The notes below the pieces were generated by a model, which saw nothing but the letters and a program-made list of their open reading frames with translations, was not told where the DNA came from and made no database searches. Of a DNA stretch of 64,000 nucleotides, positions 44,292 to 53,801 are shown one piece after another. Made by a program: the position numbers and the translations under genes. How positions within the stretch are numbered: the stretch's first letter is position 1; every line of letters begins with the position of its first letter. The stretch lies in contig DATFCQ010000332.1 in assembly GCA_035252905.1 (NCBI GenBank), positions 62,001 to 126,000 of the forward strand, given 5' to 3'. Origin of the DNA: AP-15 sp035252905 (lineage in GTDB: Bacteria; Pseudomonadota; Alphaproteobacteria; ATCC43930; CGMCC-115725).

Positions 44292-47200
44292 CTACAGCGG
44301 AGGCCACGGAGGCTGCCTGTAAGGGTCACACCGCGGCCCATTCCGACAGCCATCCCCGAAATTCTTCGCCCAGCACAGGGCATTGACGAGCCGCATCTGC
44401 TCGATCGTCGCGCACGAGATCTCGAGTAGCCGCGGCGCGGCCACGATCGCGGCGAAGCACCGGGCCCGCGAGATCGCGACGTTGAGCCGGTTGCGCGAGT
44501 ACAGGAACTCGATCTGCCGGGGCAGATCCTCGCCCGATGAGGTCGCCATCGAGATCAGCACGGCCGCTGCCTCCTGCCCCTGAAACCTGTCCACGGTCCC
44601 GACGCGGGCGCCTTCCGGCAGAGATGACCGGAGCAGGTTGACCTGCATGTTGTATGGGCTGACCACGAGGATATCGCCGACCTCGATCCGGCGAACCACC
44701 CCCTCGCGGTCGGTCCAACGCTGGCCAAGAAGGCCCTGGTACAGCTCCTGAACCCGAGCCGCCTCCGGCTCGGAGCGTTGGGAGCATCCTGCGTGCTCGA
44801 CGCAGACGAACCGAAGGCCTGTCGGGGCGAGTGCGGGGTCGGCTCCCCCGTCGAGGATCAGGCATTGCCGCTCGTTGCCCGGCGCGGGCAGCAGGCGGCC
44901 TTCATAGAAGGCCTCGGAGATGAACCGGCATAGATCGGGATGCATCCGACGGGTCCTGCCGAGAAAGATGCCCCGCTCGGGCGGAACGGTCGCTGAACCG
45001 TCGAGCACGTGTTCGATCGCGGAGAGACCGGAACGCCCCGGATGGGTCCCCTGGATCGGCTGCGACAATTGCATCTGATCGCCGACCAGGACGATGTTCC
45101 GCGCGCTCACCCCCATCGCGACGATATTGGCTAGCGAGACCTGCCCAGCCTCATCGACGAACAGGTAATCGATCTCTCGGTCCAATTCGGGACGAGCGAA
45201 CAGCCAGGCCGTCCCGGCGATCAGGTCGTGCCCGCCACCCGTCGCGCGGCCGTTGTCAGTCGTGTCCTCGATAAGCGCGCCGTGCAGGTATTGCTCCTCG
45301 TTCGCGGACTTCTTGATGCCGCGGAACCGAAACCCTCGCTTCGCCGCCGCCGTCTCGATCTCCGCCAGCAGGGTGTTGATCGCCTTGTGCGAATGCGAGG
45401 AGACCCCGACCCGGTTGCCGCGGGCGAGCAGCTCGATGATCGCCTGCGCGGCGCAATAGGTCTTGCCGGCGCCAGGCGGCCCTTGGATCAGGATATGGCT
45501 GTCATCGAGCTGCCCGATCGCATCGATGGCCCTGGTCACGTCGCCGGCATTCTCGCCGACCGCAGCCGGACCGGTGAAGCGGGGGTAATCCCGGCGCAAT
45601 ATGGCGGTGACCGCCGCATATCGGTCTTGATGCCCGTCCGCGACTGCTTCCGCGTATCGGGCTATCGCAGCACGGAGCATCTTGTCCTCGACCGGACCCG
45701 CCGGGATCAGCGACAACGAAGGCGGCAGCGGACCCCGCTTTTTCGAGATCTTCAGCGAGATCTCGCACGCGTCCTCGTCGAGCCGGACGATCTCACCGGC
45801 GGGCGCGAGCGTGTTGGTAATTAGGGGACGATCGCCGAGGCGCAGCTTGAAGTCCTGGGCCGGGAACCGGTACGGGTAGACGATCGACTGCTTTTCCGAA
45901 AACGGCGAACAGTCCGGGTCCGTCCTTAATCCGCCGATGCACTCGGCGTCATCGATCAGCTCTTCATCCGCCATATCCTGGCGGTTGAACATCGCCCACC
46001 AGACGGGCTTCGCCTCGCGCCGATGAAAATCGATCAGCTGCCCGGCAAGTTCGCGCCAGGGCAGCTCCGCCTCCGGCACGCCCTCCACGAGCCTGCGGGC
46101 AAGCGTGGCGCTCCGCTCCTCGGCTTCCCGCCTTTTCGCCGCCCTTTCGGGATCGAGGGCGCGGGTATCCTCTTCGGTCAGGGGACCGGCGTCGAACCAC
46201 GGAATACCGGCCGGGCGCAACGACAGCAGCCAATCCCTGCACAGCAGCAGCGACCGGCAATCCGCCTCGTTGTAGGCGGCGATCCTGTCGAGGAGCGATG
46301 ACTCGCCGCTCTGTAGCCAGCGCTCGTAAAAGACGACGGAATCGAGCGCCGTAGTCACCTCGCCCGCGCGACCTGCGCCATAGAACACTTCGAGGTTCTT
46401 GATCGAGTAGCGCGGCTCTGAGATCCGGATCGCCTCGCGAACCACCTTGTAGAGATCAACCAGCTTGCGGCGGCGGAGTAGATCGTCGAGCTGGGCCTCG
46501 CGCGTCCCGTGGACCATCGCGAGCCGCTTGAGGGCGGATTCTTCATAGCTCGCATAATGGTAGATAAATGCGTCCGGATGCTGTTCGAGGCGCGCCCCGA
46601 TAAAATCCATGGCCTGCTCGAACGCCCGCTTCTCGGCTTGCCTGTCATGCGCCCAGAACGGGATGAACCGCGGCTGTCCGTCCTCCTCAGTGATGAAGCC
46701 GAACAGGTATTCGAGACTGCCGCTCTCGGAAGCGGGATTGCCTTCCATGTCGAAGAAGATGTCGCCCGGATCGGGGGGCGGCAGTCGGGCAAACCCCTTC
46801 GCCGCGACCGCCGGCAGCAGTTCGACCCGATCCTCGCCCGTCTCGCGCTTCGCCACCTGGAGGGCGGCCTGCCTCTGCAGGCGGCTGACGGTTTCCGGCT
46901 GAAGATGTGGGATTTTCGTGCTTTCCGGCAGCGCCGCGAGGCTGCGGACGGTCGAGACGCCGGCATTGCACAGCCGGGCTCTCTGGTTGCGCGTGATGTT
47001 GGCGACGAGGCTGAGATGATCGGCGCCGTCCCACTCCGCCTCGCATCGGTCGAGCCAGCGGCACTGCGCGCAATGCCCGCACGGCTCTGCGGTCGAGCAG
47101 GCCGGCGGAGTGGCCGTGAACGCCTCAAGCCGGGTCTGGGCGATCGCGTGATAGTGGATGAAATCGGCGACCCGCAGCGACACCTTCTCGCCGCTTCCGA

Positions 47201-47708
47201 GCAGCACGTGCAGCTGGACCGGCATGCGCCCCTGTTCGATCCCGATCAAGCGCGTGTAGGTCGCGAGCTGCATGACGTGTTCGGGCTTGGCGTGCCGCGC
47301 CAGCTTCGTATCGATCGCCTCGTAGCTCCACGGACCGAGCTTCGACTCCTCCTCGACCCGCACCAGAAAATCCGCGTAACCGCTCCAGCGTGCCGTGGCG
47401 AGGGCGCCCTGAGAAATGACCGCGGCCCCGGACTGCATGGCGTCCCGCGTCAGCGTGACGCGGTCCATAAGGGTTAATCCCTCACCCTTGATCTCGACGA
47501 CGGCCTGCTGGCTCGCCTTCAGCGTGTCGAGGTAGGCCCGCTCGTGCGCGATCCCCTTCTCCATCAGCAAAGCCGTTACCTCGTCCGGCCCGGAGACGGC
47601 GACCGGCTCCGTCAATTGGCGCAGGTCGAGATAGCTCGCGTGCGCGCAGCCGAGGAAATTCACAAGGTCGCTTGCTGATAGAAGCAGACCGCCAGCGGAA
47701 AGCTGCAT
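44292..47708 (-). CDS. TM0106-type RecB-like nuclease fused to SF1 helicase
   Basis: 1,138 residues. The N-terminal ~430 residues form a RecB-like nuclease (WSYEAIDTKLARHAKPEHVMQ with the ExK pair; Cys group PCGHCAQCRWLDRC near 210-220, possibly an iron-sulfur site) followed by a YprB-type ribonuclease-H-like region (DIFFDMEGNP). The C-terminal half is a UPF1/Dna2-like helicase: Walker A QGPPGAGKTY (~746), DEAGQ (~849), GTVDRFQGQEA. It probably processes nucleic acid ends. Stand-alone in this window, but at the edge of the restriction genes. Confidence 0.88.
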   Translation of the reverse strand: MQLSAGGLLLSASDLVNFLGCAHASYLDLRQLTEPVAVSGPDEVTALLMEKGIAHERAYLDTLKASQQAVVEIKGEGLTLMDRVTLTRDAMQSGAAVISQGALATARWSGYADFLVRVEEESKLGPWSYEAIDTKLARHAKPEHVMQLATYTRLIGIEQGRMPVQLHVLLGSGEKVSLRVADFIHYHAIAQTRLEAFTATPPACSTAEPCGHCAQCRWLDRCEAEWDGADHLSLVANITRNQRARLCNAGVSTVRSLAALPESTKIPHLQPETVSRLQRQAALQVAKRETGEDRVELLPAVAAKGFARLPPPDPGDIFFDMEGNPASESGSLEYLFGFITEEDGQPRFIPFWAHDRQAEKRAFEQAMDFIGARLEQHPDAFIYHYASYEESALKRLAMVHGTREAQLDDLLRRRKLVDLYKVVREAIRISEPRYSIKNLEVFYGAGRAGEVTTALDSVVFYERWLQSGESSLLDRIAAYNEADCRSLLLCRDWLLSLRPAGIPWFDAGPLTEEDTRALDPERAAKRREAEERSATLARRLVEGVPEAELPWRELAGQLIDFHRREAKPVWWAMFNRQDMADEELIDDAECIGGLRTDPDCSPFSEKQSIVYPYRFPAQDFKLRLGDRPLITNTLAPAGEIVRLDEDACEISLKISKKRGPLPPSLSLIPAGPVEDKMLRAAIARYAEAVADGHQDRYAAVTAILRRDYPRFTGPAAVGENAGDVTRAIDAIGQLDDSHILIQGPPGAGKTYCAAQAIIELLARGNRVGVSSHSHKAINTLLAEIETAAAKRGFRFRGIKKSANEEQYLHGALIEDTTDNGRATGGGHDLIAGTAWLFARPELDREIDYLFVDEAGQVSLANIVAMGVSARNIVLVGDQMQLSQPIQGTHPGRSGLSAIEHVLDGSATVPPERGIFLGRTRRMHPDLCRFISEAFYEGRLLPAPGNERQCLILDGGADPALAPTGLRFVCVEHAGCSQRSEPEAARVQELYQGLLGQRWTDREGVVRRIEVGDILVVSPYNMQVNLLRSSLPEGARVGTVDRFQGQEAAAVLISMATSSGEDLPRQIEFLYSRNRLNVAISRARCFAAIVAAPRLLEISCATIEQMRLVNALCWAKNFGDGCRNGPRCDPYRQPPWPPL

Positions 47709-48124
47709 TGGTTAGATTCGAAACGTGCCAAATTACGAGAGATATTAAACTGGAAGTAGTTAACATACAAACCACCTCGGATCGATAGGCCGGTCTTGCG
47801 CAGTGCGGCAGGGGATATTTCGAGCGGCGAGCCGCGGCAGGTGTCATGACCCGTCCTAATCCCAATGCTGTTCAGTTAAGCACTCACAATACAAGATATT
47901 GAGGGCTTTTGCCCATGACACACGCTGCATGTTGTGTCCGTGCATCCTATCTGAACCGTATTGGTCCTAATCCCTATCCGGCAGGTAGCGGAAGCGTCGT
48001 GCCAGGTCTCGGTGGGCGGTGATCGGCCCATATTCCGAAGCGAGAGTGAGAGTGCGGCCGGAACGGCCGTGACGGGTTGGAAAACCGCGAGAAAGGCTCG
48101 CGGCGCCCGTCATGGAGACCCGCC
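47709..48124. promoter_or_regulatory. Divergent region before ardC with leader hairpin
   Basis: 416 bases between the - strand helicase gene and ardC. The part next to the helicase gene is AT-rich (around 47730-47775), fitting its promoter. At 48071-48111 a nested hairpin is present: GACGGG/CCCGTC outside and CCGCGAG-AAAGG-CTCGCGG inside, ending 13 bases before the ardC ATG. No gene is seen. Confidence 0.6.
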
Positions 48125-49069
48125 ATGGCCACAGCAACCGCTGCCCGCTCCGCCTCCGACCGGACGAACCTCTATCAGGAGATCACCGACAGGATCATCG
48201 CCGAGCTCGAACAGGGCCGCGTGCCCTGGGTACAGCCGTGGGGCAGCACCGGCCTCAAGGCGCCGCTTGGCGTGCCGCAGAACGCCGCGACCGGCCGCAA
48301 ATACGGCGGCATAAATATTCTCATTTTATGGAGCGCTGTCGCCGAGCGCGGCTTCTCGGGTCAGCGCTGGCTGACGTTTCGCCAAGCCCTCGCGCTCGGC
48401 AGCCATGTACGCAAAGGCGAGAAAGGCACCACGGTCGTCTTTGCCGACCGCTTCATTCCCGAGCGCGAGCGGGTGCGTGCCGAGGAAACAGGCGAGGAGC
48501 CGGAGGCCATTCCATTTCTCAAACGCTTCGTTGTCTTCAACACCGACCAATGCGAGGGCCTTTCTAACGAAGCCGCCCCGCCGCCGGAGCCGCTGCCCGA
48601 GCACCGGATCCTGCCGCAGGCCGAGGCGCTGATCCGCGCGACCGGCGCCGACATCCGCATCGGCGGCACCCGCGCCTTCTATGTGCCGAGCACCGATTAC
48701 ATCCAGGTGCCGCCGCCTGCGGCGTTCTTCGAGCCGATCAATTGGCACCGGACGGTCTGCCATGAGCTCGGTCACTGGAGCGGAGCCTCTCACCGGCTGA
48801 ACCGCGATCTCTCCGGCTCCTTCGGCTCACCTAGCTACGCCCGCGAAGAGTTATGCGCGGAAATGACCGGCGCCTTCGTTTGCGCGGCCTTGTCGATCGT
48901 GCCGACGGTGCGGCACGCCGATTATCTCGGCTCGTGGCTGGACGTATTGCGCGAGGACAACCGCGCGATCATCCGCGCGGCGAGCGCCGCCTCGAAAGCC
49001 GCCGACTACCTGCTGGCCTTCCTCGAAAACAACCCCGCGGCGGCAGAGAAAGAGGCGGCCGCGGCGTGA
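48125..49069 (+). CDS. ardC: ArdC-family antirestriction protein
   Basis: 314 residues from the ATG at 48125. The N-terminal single-strand DNA-binding domain (NLYQEITDRIIAELEQGRVPWVQPW) is followed by a zincin-like domain with VCHELGHWSGASHRLNR, HExxH near 213. ArdC protects incoming plasmid DNA from restriction during conjugation. The neighbouring island encodes a restriction system, so it may matter on transfer to other hosts. A nested leader hairpin lies just upstream. Confidence 0.92.
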   Translation: MATATAARSASDRTNLYQEITDRIIAELEQGRVPWVQPWGSTGLKAPLGVPQNAATGRKYGGINILILWSAVAERGFSGQRWLTFRQALALGSHVRKGEKGTTVVFADRFIPERERVRAEETGEEPEAIPFLKRFVVFNTDQCEGLSNEAAPPPEPLPEHRILPQAEALIRATGADIRIGGTRAFYVPSTDYIQVPPPAAFFEPINWHRTVCHELGHWSGASHRLNRDLSGSFGSPSYAREELCAEMTGAFVCAALSIVPTVRHADYLGSWLDVLREDNRAIIRAASAASKAADYLLAFLENNPAAAEKEAAAA

Positions 49070-49149
49070 CGGGACAGGCGGACCCTCTCTCTTCAGCGGC
49101 AGCCCATGCGGCTCTGTAGGCGAGAGGTAGAGGGCCGAGAGGGATTTTC

Positions 49150-49193
49150 CGACGGGCTTCCCAGGGCAAGAGACGGCTCCTGCCCGCCCGTCG
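49150..49193 (+). promoter_or_regulatory. Leader hairpin before the ParB-like gene
   Basis: Outer stem GACGGGC/GCCCGTC (49151-49157 and 49186-49192) with inner GGGCA/TGCCC pairing. It ends 14 bases before the ATG at 49207 and close to the ribosome site, so it could affect translation or transcription. Confidence 0.6.
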
Positions 49194-49206
49194 CAGGAAA
49201 ACCTCC

Positions 49207-51438
49207 ATGAGCAAAAGCTCCCGCCCCCTCTCGCTTCCCACAGCCGCGGAGCAGCCGGAGGAACCGGCCCCGGCTTCCGCCTCCGCCGTCTGCAACATCC
49301 CGCTCGACCGGCTCGTGCTGTCGCCCAAGAATGTGCGCAAGACACCGGCGACGCCGGCCGAGAATGCCCAGCTCAAGGCCCGCATCCGCGCCGCCGGCCT
49401 CAAGCAGAACCTCGTCGCGCACCGCGTGCCCGGCGCGGACGGCACCTACGCCGTCACCGCCGGCGGGCGGCGCTTCAAGGCTCTCCAGGAACTCGCGGCC
49501 GAGGGCGCCATCCCGGCCGATCTGAAGGTGCCGTGCCTGATCGAGGAACCGGAGGCGGCGCTCGAAACCTCGCTGATGGAAAACTGCTCGCATGCCGCCA
49601 TGAACGCCGCGGACGAATTTCTCGCCATGGCGGCGCTGATCGATTCCGGACAGCCGGTCGATGCGATCGCCCGCCGCTTTGGCGTATCGGAGAAGCACGT
49701 GCGGCAGCGCCTGCGGCTCGGCAAGGTCGCGCCCGAACTGCTCGACGAATTCCGCGCCGGCGCATTCAGCCTCGAGATCCTCACCGCCCTCACCCTCGGC
49801 GCCGACCACGCGGCGCAGCTCGCGGTGTGGCGCCAGGTCAAGGACCAGAACTACATCTCGCCTCATACAGTGCGGCGCCTCCTGACCCAAAGCGCCGTCC
49901 CGCTCGACTCCTCACTTGGGGCGTTTGTCGGCGCCGCGGCCTACGAGGCCGCCGGCGGCCGCATCACGCGCGATCTGTTCAGCGGCGACGAGGACGGCTT
50001 CATGGATGACGCCGCGCTGGTGAACCGGCTGGCGATCGAGAAGCTCGAAGCGAAGGCTGCCGAATTGCGCCCGCACTGGGCCTGGACCAAGGCGGTGCTC
50101 GATCCCGACTACGGCTTCCTCGCGCATTACGGGCGCGTGCGCCCGCAGCCGGCGGAAGTGCCGGCCGAACTCGCGGCCGAAATCGAGCGCATCGAACAGC
50201 GTGCCAGCGAGTTCGAGGAGATGGACGGGGACGCATGGACCGACGAGCTGGCGGCCGAAGCGGCGCAACTCGAGGAACGTCGCACCGAGATCGACGAGAC
50301 GATCGAGGGCCTGGCGGTTTACGCCGAGACGGACCGCGCCCTTTCCGGCGCCATCGTCACGATCGGTCCTGATGGGGATTTCCGCCTGTACGAGGGCCTC
50401 GTCGACCGCCCCGCGCGGCGCGGCGGGAGCGAGATCGATGCCTCCGAAAACCCGGATGACGGCGCCGAGCCGGCTTCCGACGGTTTTGATGATGCGCCAC
50501 GTTCGCGGGGCGTCTCGCCGAGCGCCGAGTTGGCCCTGCGCAAGGCGTGCGGTTTTAGCCAAACGCTGGTCGACGATCTCAAGGCCTATCGCCTGCAGGT
50601 CACCCGGGCCTATCTGGCGGGGGATTTCGCGGTGGCGTTCGATCTGGCGCTCTATGCGTTGTGTATCGACCTGTTCTCGCTCGGCTATCGCGCGCTTCCG
50701 CTTGAGCTTCGGGCAACCGAGAGCCCGCTGAAGAGCACCCTCAACGATCTCGCCGGCACTCCGGCGGACCGCCTGCTGGAGGGGCAGCGGAAGACGCTCG
50801 CTCTCGATTGGCTCGAACTGCCGGACGCGCAGGCCTTCGCCGCGCTCACCGCGTTGCCGGCCGAGGAGAAGCAGCGTCTGTTCGCCTGGTGCATCGCCCT
50901 CTGCCTGAAGCCGCAGCTGGCGATCGAGGACCGCGCCGACCCGGTCATCGAAGCCGCCGGCCGCAGGCTCGCGATCTCGTTTGCCGAATGCTGGCGGCCG
51001 ACCGCGGCCAACTATTGGGGCCGGGTGAAAAAGGCGCACAGCCTTGCAACCGGCCGACAGATCCTCGGCGAGCGCTGGGCGCGGGATCATGCCGAGGACA
51101 AAAAGCCGGCGCTCGCTGCCGCGCTCGAAGCGGCATGCGATCCCGCTTCGGGCATCGCCTGCATCGGTGTCGGCCAGGCGGAACGCGAGGACGCCGCCAA
51201 CTGGCTGCCGCCCGGCATGGCCTATGACAGCGGCGGGATCGGCGAAGCCGACGATTCATCGCAGCAGCGCCCCGGCGAGAATCGGGCGGACCTCGAGGCG
51301 GATGCGATCGCTCCCATCGGCAGCGATACGGAAGAGGATGATGCCGGCGAGATCACCGGCGTGGCCGATGAATTGCCGGCCTTTCTGATCGGGGACGAGC
51401 CTGAGGGCATGGCGCTCAACGAGGCTTCGGTGCCCTGA
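49207..51438 (+). CDS. Large ParB/RepB-like nuclease-domain protein
   Basis: 743 residues. A ParB N-terminal domain (IPLDRLVLSPKNVRKTPATP, then VTAGGRRFKALQ) and a helix-turn-helix (QPVDAIARRFGVSEKHVRQRLRLGKVAPELLDEF) lie in the first ~200 residues. The long acidic C-terminal part has no known domain. It follows ardC and precedes small plasmid genes, a conserved plasmid order. No ParA partner is present, so a role in partition is doubtful; a regulatory or DNA-maintenance role is possible. Confidence 0.88.
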   Translation: MSKSSRPLSLPTAAEQPEEPAPASASAVCNIPLDRLVLSPKNVRKTPATPAENAQLKARIRAAGLKQNLVAHRVPGADGTYAVTAGGRRFKALQELAAEGAIPADLKVPCLIEEPEAALETSLMENCSHAAMNAADEFLAMAALIDSGQPVDAIARRFGVSEKHVRQRLRLGKVAPELLDEFRAGAFSLEILTALTLGADHAAQLAVWRQVKDQNYISPHTVRRLLTQSAVPLDSSLGAFVGAAAYEAAGGRITRDLFSGDEDGFMDDAALVNRLAIEKLEAKAAELRPHWAWTKAVLDPDYGFLAHYGRVRPQPAEVPAELAAEIERIEQRASEFEEMDGDAWTDELAAEAAQLEERRTEIDETIEGLAVYAETDRALSGAIVTIGPDGDFRLYEGLVDRPARRGGSEIDASENPDDGAEPASDGFDDAPRSRGVSPSAELALRKACGFSQTLVDDLKAYRLQVTRAYLAGDFAVAFDLALYALCIDLFSLGYRALPLELRATESPLKSTLNDLAGTPADRLLEGQRKTLALDWLELPDAQAFAALTALPAEEKQRLFAWCIALCLKPQLAIEDRADPVIEAAGRRLAISFAECWRPTAANYWGRVKKAHSLATGRQILGERWARDHAEDKKPALAAALEAACDPASGIACIGVGQAEREDAANWLPPGMAYDSGGIGEADDSSQQRPGENRADLEADAIAPIGSDTEEDDAGEITGVADELPAFLIGDEPEGMALNEASVP

Positions 51439-51517
51439 CGCGCATTTACGGAACGGGGACCGCGTGCCGGCGGGCGCGCGGCCTCCGCCAAAAGTGAGAG
51501 GGCAACCGGAAAGGAGC

Positions 51518-51552
51518 GAACCGGACCGGAATAGAGAGCGCCTGGCCGGTTC
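51518..51552 (+). promoter_or_regulatory. Leader hairpin with AGAGAGCGCC loop
   Basis: Stem GAACCGG (51518-51524) with CCGGTTC (51546-51552), loop containing AGAGAGCGCC. Located about 30 bases before the next gene. Related hairpins occur at 57903-57936 and 59727-59764, and the loop motif with the 3' arm at 53302-53321. Confidence 0.6.
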
Positions 51553-51581
51553 ATCCCGCCCGCGCTCCCGGAAGCCTCTCC

Positions 51582-51767
51582 GTGCATGACATCGATCTGA
51601 CTCACCACAAAGGCTCGGTCCTTTCAGTGTTCCGCGACAGCGAGGGGATCGTCCTCTCGCGCTCAACCCACGGCCAAATGGTCATAGGGTCGGTTCTGAC
51701 CCTCACCGACAATGAAGCGCGCGCGCTGATCAAGGTGCTCGGCGCCGAACTTCCCAATCCGGAGTAG
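51582..51767 (+). CDS. Small plasmid protein, unknown
   Basis: 61 residues from a GTG (51582). Sequence such as VLSVFRDSEGIVLSRSTHGQ is not a family I recognise. Accepted because it begins right after a leader hairpin, ends 5 bases before the next gene on the same strand, and shows normal codon bias. Confidence 0.5.
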   Translation: MHDIDLTHHKGSVLSVFRDSEGIVLSRSTHGQMVIGSVLTLTDNEARALIKVLGAELPNPE

Positions 51768-51772
51768 GATCC

Positions 51773-52126
51773 ATGGCAACCGTCACCCGCGGCAGCGCCG
51801 GCCCGTTCGCCGAGCGCTACCAATACGATTCCAGGATCTGCACGCCGGCAAAGGGCTGGGCGCAGCTCGATACCGGGCAGGATGCCAGCTACTACGGCAA
51901 CTGGATCAACCCTTTCAGCTTCGAGCTGCTGTGCTTCGCCGAGGGGGATCTCGACCATACGAAGTGCGACGGCGAAGAAGACTTCGCCAGGACGGTGCGC
52001 GAATGCATCGCCTGGCACAAGGAGCACGGCCACTGGGACCGATACTCCGGCATCGATCCCGGCGCCTCCAACCCCGCAATCGCCGAGGCCTTCGAGAGGA
52101 TGGGGCTCGGCGAGTTCCTGCATTGA
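51773..52126 (+). CDS. Conserved plasmid hypothetical protein
   Basis: 117 residues rich in aromatic residues (WAQLDTGQDASYYGNWINPF, then ELLCFAEGDLDHTKCDGEEDF). Similar proteins are found on alphaproteobacterial plasmids, but no function is known. Ribosome site GGAGTAGGATCC overlaps the previous stop. Next gene starts 20 bases later. Confidence 0.65.
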   Translation: MATVTRGSAGPFAERYQYDSRICTPAKGWAQLDTGQDASYYGNWINPFSFELLCFAEGDLDHTKCDGEEDFARTVRECIAWHKEHGHWDRYSGIDPGASNPAIAEAFERMGLGEFLH

Positions 52127-52146
52127 ACCCTGACAGGGAGGCGACA

Positions 52147-52362
52147 ATGAAAGCACGGGTCTGTTTCGAGTTCGAGCTGGAACCCGAGGCGCCTGACAGA
52201 GAGGCAAGCCGCGATTCCTATGATCGGGCTGCCAGCGCTGCGGAGGAGGCGATCGAGCATCACCTCATCGGCAACGGTTTTCTGCCGGACGATCTGTCGC
52301 TCGACTGCTGGAGTATCGGCTCAGAGGTCATCGACCCATCAGAGGGGGATGATCATGGCTAA
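52147..52362 (+). CDS. Small plasmid protein, unknown
   Basis: 71 residues, acidic (FEFELEPEAPDREASRDSYD). A ribosome site (GGGAGG) precedes the ATG. The stop overlaps the start of the following gene by eight bases, so the two are translationally coupled. Confidence 0.6.
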   Translation: MKARVCFEFELEPEAPDREASRDSYDRAASAAEEAIEHHLIGNGFLPDDLSLDCWSIGSEVIDPSEGDDHG

Positions 52363-52639
52363 ACCCGAAATCCGCAAGTTTCTGACCGTATCGTCGGCCT
52401 ACCTGCCGCGCACGGTTTACGACCGGCTGCAGAACCATCCCGAGCAGCAGTTTGCCGGGGATTACGGTGTCATCCTCTATGCGCCGGACTCCTTCAGCAA
52501 GGCTGACGGCACCCGCTGGCCACGGCCGGTCGAGCGCCTGCTCCTCCATGCCCGGCGCAAGCTCGATTGCAGCTACGTCCTGTTCGATGTCGATGGCGTG
52601 GAGCTTGACGGCTTCCCTCTCCCGGAAAAGGAGAACTGA
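52355..52639 (+). CDS. DUF5983-like protein
   Basis: 94 residues. RKFLTVSSAYLPRTVYDRL at the start and LDCSYVLFDVDGVELDGFPL at the end resemble DUF5983, known from plasmid and phage regions with no assigned function. Overlaps the previous gene and lies 4 bases before the next. Confidence 0.6.
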   Translation: MAKPEIRKFLTVSSAYLPRTVYDRLQNHPEQQFAGDYGVILYAPDSFSKADGTRWPRPVERLLLHARRKLDCSYVLFDVDGVELDGFPLPEKEN

Positions 52640-52643
52640 TCCA

Positions 52644-52904
52644 ATGCCGCTGAAGCAATTCAAGAGCCCCACTGGCGCGCGGATTATCGGCACCCTGGAG
52701 ACGGTGCCCGGCGTCGCCCTGATTGCCGGCTTCGACCCCGACACGGGCGAGGCCGAGTATGAGGGCGAAACCATGATGTTCTGGAACGACCAGGCGACCG
52801 TCAAGCGCGGCGGCAAGGTGGTCTTTGTCGACGCCGCCCACGAGGAATGGACGCGCGATCAGCTCGTCGAGATCCCCGAGGCCAGGGAAGAAGCCAAGCG
52901 ATAA
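52644..52904 (+). CDS. Small plasmid protein, unknown
   Basis: 86 residues with a beta-rich pattern (GARIIGTLETVPGVALIAGF) and an acidic, helical C-terminus. Not recognised. Ribosome site GGAGAAC lies before the ATG. Followed by a strong hairpin that may end this transcript. Confidence 0.6.
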   Translation: MPLKQFKSPTGARIIGTLETVPGVALIAGFDPDTGEAEYEGETMMFWNDQATVKRGGKVVFVDAAHEEWTRDQLVEIPEAREEAKR

Positions 52905-52932
52905 AGCGCTTCGTCATATACGGCAAAGAAAG

Positions 52933-52958
52933 GGGGATGGCGGCGCCATCCCCTCTTT
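52933..52958 (+). terminator. Hairpin terminator
   Basis: Perfect nine-base stem GGGGATGGC (52933-52941), loop GGC, GCCATCCCC (52945-52953), followed by TCTTT and flanked by AAAGA on the left. Good Rho-independent shape except for the short T run. Confidence 0.65.
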
Positions 52959-52986
52959 GGCAACCAATAAGAACAGGAAGGCCGCC

Positions 52987-53199
52987 ATGCTGCCCAGGAA
53001 TAAAGTGTGCGCGGCATGCAGCCGCGCCGTTTACAGCCATGTGATTGCAATCATCGATCACGACGGAGGCCTCAGCATCTCCGACGATGCCGAGAACCTC
53101 GTCGGAGACCTGGCCCAGCAGGGATTCGACCTCACGAAATACCGGATCATCCAACCTGTGAAGTGGAATGGCGCACCCTGGCGTGCCGCTCGCCCGTAA
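52987..53199 (+). CDS. Small CxxC plasmid protein, unknown
   Basis: 70 residues. MLPRNKVCAACSRAVYSH has a CxxC pair that may bind zinc. The rest (ENLVGDLAQQGFDLTKYRIIQ) is not recognised. Ribosome site AGGAAGG just before the ATG. Confidence 0.55.
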   Translation: MLPRNKVCAACSRAVYSHVIAIIDHDGGLSISDDAENLVGDLAQQGFDLTKYRIIQPVKWNGAPWRAARP

Positions 53200-53350
53200 G
53201 GGTGGTCCACTCGCCCGCGTGCCCGCAACAGGCTCCGAGCCAACGGGGGATGGCTGACAAGAGCGAGAGGCCGGCCGGGAAAGGATGAACGCGATGGGCA
53301 AAGAGAGCGCCCGCCGGGTTCTCCTTTCTCCTGCTTCCGGAGGCACAAGC

Positions 53351-53695
53351 ATGCGCGCGATCGTCATCAATGCCGAGGACCGCACGATTACCGAAACCGA
53401 TCTCAACGTTTCGCTCGCATCCCTGCAGCAGATCGTCGGCGGGATGATCGAGCCGGTCACTCTTGGCCTCGACGGCATTCATCATTGTTATGTGAACGAA
53501 GAAGCTCTGCTCGATCACCCGCAGTATTTCTTCATGTTCCGGGGCGGCCATCAGCCGCTCGCCGGCAATGGCGTCATCCTCTCCTTGACCGAGGAGGGCG
53601 AGGAGGCGCCTTGCACCCTCCCGCTCGAATGGGTCGCGGAGCGGGTCGACTTCATGGACCTGCACGCCGTGCGGCTCTGGGCGCGCGGCCATTAA
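53351..53695 (+). CDS. DUF3846 family protein
   Basis: 114 residues from the ATG at 53351. MRAIVINAEDRTITETDL, then IHHCYVNEEALLDHPQYFF and PLAGNGVILS fit DUF3846, a plasmid and phage family of unknown role. The leader motif AGAGAGCGCC with CCGGGTTC lies about 30-50 bases upstream (53302-53321). An upstream in-frame ATG at 53285 would add 22 residues through that leader and is less likely. Confidence 0.8.
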   Translation: MRAIVINAEDRTITETDLNVSLASLQQIVGGMIEPVTLGLDGIHHCYVNEEALLDHPQYFFMFRGGHQPLAGNGVILSLTEEGEEAPCTLPLEWVAERVDFMDLHAVRLWARGH

Positions 53696-53801
53696 ACGGC
53701 GGGCCGGCAAAGAGCGCTTGCCGGACAACCTTTCGCCGCCGGGGCGGCTTCGGCCGCCCTGTCCTTTTTTTTCCTCTCACGCCAATTTCTGGAGACCGAT
53801 C

